Assembly (NCBI GenBank): GCA_021155965.1
Contig: JAJNBJ010000002.1
Span: forward strand, 186,001 to 250,000
Source of the DNA: Flavipsychrobacter sp.
Lineage (GTDB): Bacteria > Bacteroidota > Bacteroidia > Chitinophagales > Chitinophagaceae
Direction of reading: 5' to 3'
DNA length: 64,000 bases
Program-made: the position numbers and the translations under genes
The notes under the pieces: model-generated
Told to the model about the DNA's origin: nothing
Database searches by the model: none
What the model saw: the letters and a program-made list of their open reading frames with translations, nothing else
Shown: positions 16,805 to 23,534 of the stretch, piece by piece
Layout of the letters: every line of letters begins with the position of its first letter
How positions within the stretch are numbered: the first letter of the stretch is position 1

Positions 16805-17240
16805 TAAATTTCCGTGAACGACTATTACACCCTTGCCTCCTATTCTTGCCTCATTCTTTCTACTATTACCATCCCCGTTCTCCGTAGTCTCCTTCTTTAA
16901 AAATAAAAAATGATGTTGACCGTATGTCTCTGACTACGGTCTGGCGGATGGCAATCTCCTGATTGCCGATTGTAATAATATACTTCTCCGCCCGTATTAG
17001 TCCGGCAATTCACCAAATTCTAAAAAATCGGGTTCAGGCAATATCCGCTCAAAATCCGCCCAAACCCGCACCCATAGCCAAAACTTTTTTCCTTGACGGT
17101 ACTGTTTCAGTACCGTCAAGGTACCATTTCAGTACCGTCACGGTAATCTGATTTTTTCAACACAACAACACATCAGAACTTTGTGTTGTTCTTGCCCGCA
17201 GTAGCTGCTGCCAAGGCGGGACAACCAAAAAAAAATCACT
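16805..17240. other. gene-free region upstream of the HTH gene
   Basis: These 436 bp carry the open but startless extension of the preceding minus-strand frame and the inverted/direct repeat at 17091-17140. They also hold a 9-bp hairpin AACAACACA (17164-17172) / TGTGTTGTT (17182-17190) about 50 bp before the HTH gene. No other gene is seen. Confidence 0.55.
17091..17140. repeat. inverted repeat with an extra direct copy
   Basis: The perfect 14-bp arms CCTTGACGGTACTG (17091-17104) and CAGTACCGTCAAGG (17108-17121) are separated by TTT. A further copy TTTCAGTACCGTCA (17127-17140) repeats 17105-17118 at 22 bp. The layout suggests a repressor operator or iterons for the HTH gene 100 bp downstream. 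Confidence 0.7.
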
Positions 17241-17756
17241 ATGGAAAACGAAAAGAAACAACAGGCCCGCAACCTCTATCTCCAGTCCGATCTCACACAG
17301 GCACAGATCGCCGACATCATCGGCGTATCCCAGAAAACCGTATCCCAATACGTCAACGAGAACAAATGGCAACTCCTTAAAGACAGGGCAAAACAAATGC
17401 CCGCACTGTTTTTAGAGCAGATGATTGGCGAGTTGGAGGACATTAACCAGGTAATTGCATCCCGGCCAAAAGGCGAGCGCCACCCCACATTGCAGGAGGC
17501 TGAGGTCCGTCGCAAGATCATGTACTCAATGGCATCTGTAAAAGAACGGCAATCGGTCGGTACCCATATCGAGGCCGTCATCAATTTCCTCGCCCATGTG
17601 GCCGAAGAAAATCCTGAGCATGCCCGCCTCATCGCACGCTATTCCGACCAATACTTCACCGGCAAGTTAGAAACCCTCAATTCCTCCTTCCACAACGCAT
17701 ACAGCCTCCCTGGTGGCCCGGAAGAAACAGTAAATAGTCAGCAATCAAATTTATGA
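17241..17756 (+). CDS. HTH protein resembling a phage terminase small subunit
   Basis: Protein of 171 aa. An N-terminal helix-turn-helix of the terminase/gpP type (about residues 8-45: ARNLYLQSDLTQAQIADIIG and VSQKTVSQYVNENKWQ) is followed by a mostly helical region (50-150), as in small terminase subunits, which recognise phage packaging sites. No large terminase, portal or capsid gene is nearby, so this is either a remnant or a small regulator of a mobile element. It is preceded by the 17091-17140 repeats and followed by three phased palindromes, both possible binding sites. Confidence 0.6.
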   Translation: MENEKKQQARNLYLQSDLTQAQIADIIGVSQKTVSQYVNENKWQLLKDRAKQMPALFLEQMIGELEDINQVIASRPKGERHPTLQEAEVRRKIMYSMASVKERQSVGTHIEAVINFLAHVAEENPEHARLIARYSDQYFTGKLETLNSSFHNAYSLPGGPEETVNSQQSNL

Positions 17757-17788
17757 CTTACATGAAAATATATTATTATTTTTCACAT

Positions 17789-17844
17789 GGTATAATTATA
17801 CCTTTTTCGGGTATAATTATACCTTTTCAGGGTATAATTATACC
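17789..17844. repeat. three identical palindromes phased at exactly 21 bp
   Basis: GGTATAATTATACC occurs at 17789-17802, 17810-17823 and 17831-17844. Related half-sites (TATACCCCTTTATACC) follow. A spacing of 21 bp is two helical turns, so all three sites face the same side of the DNA. Confidence 0.85.
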
Positions 17845-18096
17845 CTTTTATACCCCTTTATACCTGGCAATAAAACACATAACATACTCCCAAAGCGAAT
17901 TTCATTCACATTTATAAAAAAATATGTACCAAATGCGGCATTTTCTAAAATTATACCCTTCATCCACCCCCGAAGCCTTGGCGGAGGTTGGCTTACTCGC
18001 CGTTTTCAATAACCGTACCGCCATCGCTTTTCCAGCGAAGGAGAGCTCTGGCTGGATCGCCTTCAAATAATTAACACTTTTTATCATTTATTTCCG

Positions 18097-18104
18097 TACC
18101 TTTG
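18097..18104 (+). promoter_or_regulatory. -7 promoter element of the RNA helicase
   Basis: TACCTTTG is an exact TAnnTTTG match. Transcription from here would give a leader of roughly 325 nt before the helicase ATG, containing two short open frames. Confidence 0.45.
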
Positions 18105-18172
18105 CACGCTCCTGAGCAAATCGGGAGAAGAAATGGCCCGTAAAATGGCCGTATTTACGAAAGTTCTTTTTA

Positions 18173-18280
18173 ATGTTGAGTTCCCCTGCCCCGCTTCCCT
18201 TTCGTATGGGGAAGAAACCAGTTAAAATAAAATACCCCGAATTCGCATTAAGATACTTTTTCACCCGCTCTGCCCTATAA
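18173..18280 (+). CDS. leader ORF 1 of the helicase (35 codons)
   Basis: An ATG preceded by AAAGTTCTTTTTA opens a frame beginning MLSSPAPLPFRMGKK and ending at TAA 18278-18280. Its start context and first residues resemble the helicase N-terminus (MLMNTFSSFPMREE), so it looks like a diverged copy of the same cassette. Translation is not proven. Confidence 0.35.
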   Translation: MLSSPAPLPFRMGKKPVKIKYPEFALRYFFTRSAL

Positions 18281-18281
18281 G

Positions 18282-18345
18282 GCAGGGCACAAAGTTTTTT
18301 TAATGTTGATGAACACTTTTTCATCTTTCCCAATGCGGGAGGAAC
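18282..18345 (+). repeat. duplicated helicase start cassette, upstream copy
   Basis: This 64-bp segment recurs at 18416-18478 with four substitutions and one single-base indel. The second copy contains the real helicase start codon and its first 14 codons. Confidence 0.85.
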
Positions 18346-18383
18346 AGACGGGCATCTCTGATCTGAAGGAGTTCATGCGGTAA
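18303..18383 (+). CDS. leader ORF 2 of the helicase (26 codons)
   Basis: The frame starts MLMNTFSSFPMREE, identical in its first 14 residues to the helicase N-terminus, then diverges and stops at TAA 18381-18383. It arises from the cassette duplication and could act as a leader peptide or simply be a relic. Confidence 0.45.
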   Translation: MLMNTFSSFPMREEQTGISDLKEFMR

Positions 18384-18415
18384 AGAAGTAAATTTTTAAA
18401 CACTTTGCTGAAAAG

Positions 18416-18478
18416 GCAGGGTACAAAGTTTTTTTATGTTAATGAACACTTTTTCATCCTTCCCCATGCGGGAGGAAC
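18416..18478 (+). repeat. duplicated helicase start cassette, downstream copy
   Basis: Copy that spans the functional helicase start at 18436; see the partner at 18282-18345. Confidence 0.85.
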
Positions 18479-20190
18479 TGACCAGGGCTATTACTGACCT
18501 AGGCTTTGAGACACCAACGCCCATCCAGCTAAAGGTAATCCCCCATTTGCTGGAAAATCCTACAGACATCATAGGCCTCGCACAAACCGGCACCGGCAAA
18601 ACTGCCGCTTACGGCCTGCCCCTGCTGCACCATGTTGATATATCGGTAAAGCATGTGCAATGCCTGGTATTGAGCCCTACGCGTGAGCTCTGTATGCAGA
18701 TACAGGAGGAGATGAGCAAGTACGGTGCGCAGATGCGCGGGCTGCGTGTAACTGCTGTTTACGGTGGTGTGCCAATAGGCGGGCAGATACGCGAGGTAAA
18801 ATCCAATCCGCAGGTGATAGTGGCTACTCCCGGCCGCCTTATAGACCTGCTGGAGCGCAAAGCGATATCGCTGGAGCATTTGCAGTACGTAGTATTGGAT
18901 GAAGCCGATGAAATGCTGAACATGGGTTTCCGCGAGGATATAGACCTGATACTGAAGAATACGCCATCGCGCGAGCATACATGGCTCTTCAGCGCTACCA
19001 TGAGCAACGAGGTGCGCGGCATTGCCAAGCGCTTCATGAAGGACTGGAAGGAATATTCGGTAGCGGCAGCAAACACTACCAACGAAAATATAGACCACCA
19101 ATACTTTGTGACCAACCATCACAACAGGTTTGAAACATTACGCAGGTTGCTTGATTTTGCACCGGGCATATATGGCATCATCTTCACCCGCACCAAGCAG
19201 GATGCGCAGGATGTGAGCGAAAAACTGATGAAGATGGGCTACCATGTGAGTCCGCTGCATGGCGATATGGACCAGAAGATGCGCAGCAAGGTGATGGAGC
19301 GTTTCAAGAACAGGCAACTACAGGCACTTGTAGCTACCGATGTGGCTGCACGCGGCATTGATGTGAATGATATAACGCACGTAATTAACTACGAACTGCC
19401 GGATGATCCCGAGGTATACACACACCGCAGCGGCCGCACAGCACGTGCAGGCAAGAGCGGTATCTGTATGTCTATAGTATCGCCAAAGCAGATATCGAAC
19501 ATACGCCAGATAGAAAGGCTGGTGAAGCAGAAATTCCATAAGAGCGATATACCTGATGGCGCTGAAGTAGTGCGCAAGCGTTTGTTCTTCTACCTGGAGC
19601 AGATAGCAACAGCAGAGCCGCAGGCAGATTTTGCAAAACTGTACTGGGATACCATGCACGAACAGTTTGCAGATATGGACAAAGACGACCTGATACGCAA
19701 ACTGATGTGGCTGCAATTAAAAGACACTATAGATGCCTACCAGGATTCGGAAGACCTGAATGCCGGCTTTGAGACCAAGGGCAAAGACCGTGGCTTAAGC
19801 AGGGGCAACAGGTTTGTACGTTTATTCATCAATGTAGGTGAGAAGGATGGCTTTAATGCAGGCAAGCTTGTACAGTTCATTACAGAGTCGACTGATATAG
19901 AACCGGGCATTGTGGACCGTGTTACGGTACGCGAGATGAGCAGTTTCTTCAACGTGCCCGGCGATGCGGCAGATTATATTATTGAGCACCTGTCGCAAAA
20001 GAAACACAAAGGCCGCAAGGTGCGCCTTGAGGAAGCAGAGCAGCGCAGCGGCGGTGGCGGTGTTGGCTATAAAGGTGGCAGCGGCGGCGGAGACTTCCGC
20101 GGCAAGCAAGGCCAGCGTGGCGGCGCCCGTTTTTCAGGCGATGTAAAGTCTTACGGCAGCAAGGAAGGGTTTAAAGGGAAGCGGAGGTAA
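18436..20190 (+). CDS. deaD: DEAD-box ATP-dependent RNA helicase (DeaD/CsdA type)
   Basis: Protein of 584 aa that unwinds structured RNA using ATP, typically in ribosome assembly, mRNA decay and cold adaptation. Visible motifs: Q motif (FETPTPIQ), Walker A (AQTGTGKT), PTRELC, TPGRL, DEAD in VLDEADEML, SAT in FSATMS, and the C-terminal ATDVAARGID and HRSGRTARAGKSG. A DbpA/CsdA-like RNA-binding domain follows (about 455-535), then a Gly/Arg/Lys-rich tail (GGGGVGYKGGSGGG). The start is ATG 18436; an in-frame ATG two codons on is an alternative. The long duplicated leader suggests post-transcriptional control like that of cold-shock helicases. Confidence 0.95.
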   Translation: MLMNTFSSFPMREELTRAITDLGFETPTPIQLKVIPHLLENPTDIIGLAQTGTGKTAAYGLPLLHHVDISVKHVQCLVLSPTRELCMQIQEEMSKYGAQMRGLRVTAVYGGVPIGGQIREVKSNPQVIVATPGRLIDLLERKAISLEHLQYVVLDEADEMLNMGFREDIDLILKNTPSREHTWLFSATMSNEVRGIAKRFMKDWKEYSVAAANTTNENIDHQYFVTNHHNRFETLRRLLDFAPGIYGIIFTRTKQDAQDVSEKLMKMGYHVSPLHGDMDQKMRSKVMERFKNRQLQALVATDVAARGIDVNDITHVINYELPDDPEVYTHRSGRTARAGKSGICMSIVSPKQISNIRQIERLVKQKFHKSDIPDGAEVVRKRLFFYLEQIATAEPQADFAKLYWDTMHEQFADMDKDDLIRKLMWLQLKDTIDAYQDSEDLNAGFETKGKDRGLSRGNRFVRLFINVGEKDGFNAGKLVQFITESTDIEPGIVDRVTVREMSSFFNVPGDAADYIIEHLSQKKHKGRKVRLEEAEQRSGGGGVGYKGGSGGGDFRGKQGQRGGARFSGDVKSYGSKEGFKGKRR

Positions 20191-20214
20191 TGCGTAATTC
20201 CTTAACGCAATTAT

Positions 20215-20251
20215 TAATAGAAAACGCCCACAAATGGGGCGTTTTCTATTA
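20215..20251 (+). terminator. strong terminator after the helicase
   Basis: The perfect 15-bp stem TAATAGAAAACGCCC (20215-20229) / GGGCGTTTTCTATTA (20237-20251) has a 7-nt loop; the A/T ends give T-runs in both directions. Confidence 0.85.
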
Positions 20252-20318
20252 ATATTACTTCTATCTTATTTAGATTATTTTGGACATTGTCGAATTGCCG
20301 TATTGTCCCATTGTCGAA

Positions 20319-21167
20319 TTAATTAAAACGGTCGTGTTTGTTGTAGGTATCGAAGGTGTTCCACCAGTCTGTTTCCCTCCAGCCGCCGGAGAATGGCATG
20401 ATGACCAGAGACACGGTAATATTGCTGGTAGATGAGATGCGGAATGGGCCATCTGACACGCCGGGTATCTCCCGGTTTATATACAGCAGGTTGTACTGCC
20501 CCATAGAATACATGCCGCGCAGCTTGAAAACCCAGCCCCATCTCCATCCAAACTCAACTTTTGCAAAAGGAGTGAACCCAAAATTTGTACCTGAATTGGG
20601 TGTACCGCTGCTTAGCGATGTCATAGTAACCTGCGGAATCACCCCTGCACCAAATGAAGCGCCAAGCGCCAAACGCTGAGATTTTATCGCATCATTACCC
20701 ACTTTCCAGTCAATGCCAATTGGCAGATGAATGTTCATTGTGCTTGCCGTAAGTATGTCGCCTGATGGGTCAACTATTTCGCCATTGATGTATGTACTGT
20801 TGAGATTGTTCCAGGTATACATATTAACGCCCAACTGCATAGTAGCTGCCCAGCAACTGATATGCCCTGTTGCCTTAAAAGGAAGCGATAAACCAATAGA
20901 GCCCCCATAACCTGTTGTTGATATTGCACGGTTCACATTTGTGTCGCCGTAGTATGCGCCTGTATTATAAGCGGTAGAGGTTGCCTGTGTAACGCCTTCA
21001 AAAAAACCATTATTCATTGTATAGTTAAACGAAAGCTCATAGCGCTGTATATCTTTAAAATAGCTGAGGAATGGCTTCATAGGAAACTGGTATTGGCCAA
21101 ATCCAACCTGTGGAACTACTATTAAAGCAAGGGCACTAACTATTATAAACTTCCTAAATACATTCAT
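20319..21167 (-). CDS. outer-membrane beta-barrel-like protein of unknown function
   Basis: Protein of 282 aa with a signal peptide ending at QVGFGQ, followed by alternating hydrophobic and aromatic strands typical of small outer-membrane barrels (GGSIGLSLPFKATGHIS, FGWRWGWVFKLRGMY, ITVSLVIMPFSGGW). It ends in a Trp/Asp/Asn-rich tail (WWNTFDTYNKHDRF) rather than a classical terminal Phe strand. No specific family is recognised and no neighbour hints at a substrate. It faces the helicase gene tail to tail. Confidence 0.75.
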   Translation of the reverse strand: MNVFRKFIIVSALALIVVPQVGFGQYQFPMKPFLSYFKDIQRYELSFNYTMNNGFFEGVTQATSTAYNTGAYYGDTNVNRAISTTGYGGSIGLSLPFKATGHISCWAATMQLGVNMYTWNNLNSTYINGEIVDPSGDILTASTMNIHLPIGIDWKVGNDAIKSQRLALGASFGAGVIPQVTMTSLSSGTPNSGTNFGFTPFAKVEFGWRWGWVFKLRGMYSMGQYNLLYINREIPGVSDGPFRISSTSNITVSLVIMPFSGGWRETDWWNTFDTYNKHDRFN

Positions 21168-21292
21168 ACAGGCATCATTTATCCGTAAAAATATAAAAAG
21201 ACAATTGAAAAAAGATACTATTTCCTGACTGTATTGGAAAAAAGATGGGGCTTTGCCCTGCTAAAACATACCTGAAATGGTAAATTCGCCCT

Positions 21293-21688
21293 ATGGGCAA
21301 TTTATATATCGGGGATACGGCTGACAAAGGCAGGGGCGTTTTTACCAAAAAAGCAATAAAAGCCGATACAATTGTAGAAACTGCCCCTGTAATCGTTATG
21401 AGCAGCGAAGACCGGAAACACCTGGATAAAACCCTGCTGCACGACTATATATTCGAATGGCAGCCTGGCGGCGAAGAGATGTGTTGCATGGCATTGGGCT
21501 GGATACCCTTGTACAATCATTCTTACCGCTCCAACTGCGAATATTTTATGGACTATGACGACCAAACCATGTACATAAAGACTGTAAAAGACATAAAAGC
21601 AGGTGAAGAACTGACCATAAATTATAATGGCCCATGGAATGATAAGAAGAAAATGTGGTTTGATACTCCCAACGATCAAAAAGATTAA
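21293..21688 (+). CDS. small SET-domain protein
   Basis: Protein of 131 aa that is a minimal SET domain, the fold of protein-lysine methyltransferases using S-adenosylmethionine. The N-terminal GRGVFTKKAIKAD, the NHS motif in PLYNHSYRSNCEY and the C-terminal GEELTINYN are all present. Bacterial SET proteins are scattered and probably methylate cellular or ribosomal proteins; the target is unknown. The post-SET cysteines of eukaryotic enzymes are absent. Its stop codon overlaps that of the convergent M14 gene by 4 nt. Confidence 0.88.
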   Translation: MGNLYIGDTADKGRGVFTKKAIKADTIVETAPVIVMSSEDRKHLDKTLLHDYIFEWQPGGEEMCCMALGWIPLYNHSYRSNCEYFMDYDDQTMYIKTVKDIKAGEELTINYNGPWNDKKKMWFDTPNDQKD

Positions 21689-23430
21689 GGAGCCTCCAGC
21701 CTATATACGGGATAACGGTTCACACTTTGTTCGAAGAAGGATGAATGGCGGTATACAAAGTCAAGCTGGGCATCAGCATTTTTGGCAAAATCAGCATCCA
21801 GTTTACATTTTTCTTCCAGTTGTTTTTTGAGGGATGGATCTTTCTGTAAAATATCTGCGGCAACGTCTTCAAACACATAATCACTGAAGTACTCTTTCTG
21901 CTGCAGGATGCCATCGAAAAAATTCCAGGCAAAGAAGCCGTCGGGCGCTTCGGGTTCCAGTGTTTCTACCAGATATCTTTTGGCGGGTTGATTTAGCCAT
22001 ACCACATAATCGCCCTCCATAAATTTAATCGCAGTATTGCTAGGCACTGCTTTTATATTTTTATGCAGGTAGTGTTTCTCATAAGGGTATGGCAAAGTCT
22101 CGTATTTATCAATATGGTAAGCCGTCACATACATAGTGGTATCTTCCCTCAGCCGCTGTATGCGCACACCATTGCTTCGGAGAATAGCGATGACAGATGC
22201 CCATGGTTTAGGAATTATGTAAGCCACCGGCGCGGTAACGGTTTTAGTGGCAACAAAGTGATCGTAGAATGGTACTTTTTTCGTGTAGGGTTTGGTACGG
22301 TCGTAATACAATCTTGGCAGGCCTGATACTTCGCTTTTTTTATGGCCTGCTTCGTAGCCCATAAATAGTACTGTGTCTGCACGTGTAGTGTCCACGCGCC
22401 ATTCAAGCGGAAATTCTTTCTGTGCCATCAATAATTTCTTATCATCGGCGCGTACCTGCTTTATCTCCTTCGCATGCTCCGACGCTACTTTAATGAAGCT
22501 CTGCATCAGCGCATAGGTTGCGTTTACCCTATCCTTAAATGGTTTGAGCATATGTGTCTCAGGCACATAAGCGAGTATGCCGTACAAAGCAGCATAACCA
22601 CTTGAAAACCTTGGTGATTCAAAGAAAGCACGCCAGCCTTTGTCGGGTGTATTGGCAAAATCATTTACGTAAGGCACCATATCATAGCCACGGGCTTTCA
22701 TATCCTTGTAGAGCAATGGTGTAAATGTTGTGTACATAAACTTGCCTGCAGCGCCCCCAAGTTTATCATGCTGCGATGCCAGTAACGTCATTATATGCTG
22801 GTAGTCGGCACCATCGCTTACGTGGTTATCGATAAAAATATCCGGAGTGATGCGTGCAAAGAGTTCTTCTAATCCGATGGTCTCAGCAGCATCGCATTTT
22901 ATGAAATCGCGGTTCAGGTCAAGGTTCTTCGCATTCCCCCTGAACCCATAGCTTTCCGGGCCGTTCTGGTTTGCCCGGCTTGTGCTGTTCCTGTTCAGCG
23001 CACCACCTATATTATAGATGGGTATCACCACCAGCACAATATTATTGGGCACATCTATTTTATTCATGGCAGCATCGCGCAGCAGCATCATGCTGGCATC
23101 CACCCCATCAGGCTCCCCGGGATGAATATCGTTGTTGATGAGTATTACTACCCTATCGTTCTTCTTCCACTCCTCTTTGGTGAACAAACCATCTTTTGTA
23201 TAATAAACAGCACGGAGCGGGTAACCAATATCAGTTATACCCACATCCCCTATCATAACATTCTGATAGGCAGAACTGAGTTTTTTATAAAAGTCCATAC
23301 ACTCTGCATAAGTAGCCGTCTGTCGGCCCTTAGAGCGCTCAAATGGAGTGATGAATGCAGTATCACTCCTTTGCTGTGCGTTAACTGTTATTGATAATAC
23401 TGCCAGGATAATCGAAAAAAACTCCTTCAT
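21685..23430 (-). CDS. secreted M14-family zinc carboxypeptidase
   Basis: Protein of 581 aa from the Met at 23430, which gives a proper signal peptide (FFSIILAVLSITVNAQQ); the frame continues 30 codons upstream. The peptidase M14 domain (about 30-330) has the zinc ligands His and Glu in DIHPGEPDG and a later His in the DNHVSDGADYQH region. The NGPESYGFRGNAKNLDLNRD segment holds the Arg and Asn/Arg substrate contacts. A C-terminal domain of ~200 residues follows. It should remove C-terminal residues from peptides, or cut cell-wall peptides, in the periplasm or outside. It has no T9SS tail. Confidence 0.9.
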   Translation of the reverse strand: MKEFFSIILAVLSITVNAQQRSDTAFITPFERSKGRQTATYAECMDFYKKLSSAYQNVMIGDVGITDIGYPLRAVYYTKDGLFTKEEWKKNDRVVILINNDIHPGEPDGVDASMMLLRDAAMNKIDVPNNIVLVVIPIYNIGGALNRNSTSRANQNGPESYGFRGNAKNLDLNRDFIKCDAAETIGLEELFARITPDIFIDNHVSDGADYQHIMTLLASQHDKLGGAAGKFMYTTFTPLLYKDMKARGYDMVPYVNDFANTPDKGWRAFFESPRFSSGYAALYGILAYVPETHMLKPFKDRVNATYALMQSFIKVASEHAKEIKQVRADDKKLLMAQKEFPLEWRVDTTRADTVLFMGYEAGHKKSEVSGLPRLYYDRTKPYTKKVPFYDHFVATKTVTAPVAYIIPKPWASVIAILRSNGVRIQRLREDTTMYVTAYHIDKYETLPYPYEKHYLHKNIKAVPSNTAIKFMEGDYVVWLNQPAKRYLVETLEPEAPDGFFAWNFFDGILQQKEYFSDYVFEDVAADILQKDPSLKKQLEEKCKLDADFAKNADAQLDFVYRHSSFFEQSVNRYPVYRLEAP

Positions 23431-23485
23431 ACGCAGTAAAGATACAGAACAAAAATGCAGCAAGGATGTCATACACACTACAAAG

Positions 23486-23517
23486 AAAAGGGGTTGGCGT
23501 AAATGCCAACCCCTTTT
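23486..23517 (-). terminator. terminator of the 3,111-aa protein gene
   Basis: The perfect 13-bp stem AAAAGGGGTTGGC (23486-23498) / GCCAACCCCTTTT (23505-23517) has a 6-nt loop and a T-run on the minus strand, 18 bp after the stop codon. Confidence 0.85.
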
Positions 23518-23534
23518 CATACAATATTAGGTGC

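Larger units (their letters stand above)
17757..18435. other. gene-free region: phased palindromes and helicase leader
   Basis: The left part holds three GGTATAATTATACC palindromes and then, around 17955-18060, a sequence without a credible gene. From about 18097 it becomes the long leader of the RNA helicase, with a promoter motif and tandem leader cassettes. Confidence 0.6.

Noticed and set aside
17789-17844. Three rho-independent terminators in a row
   Set aside because: The palindromes are AT-rich and without a proper loop, and their exact 21-bp phasing fits protein binding better than termination.
17902-18333. Two minus-strand frames of 61 and 81 codons
   Set aside because: No family resemblance and low-quality start context. 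The second lies entirely antisense to the helicase leader cassettes, which explain its sequence.
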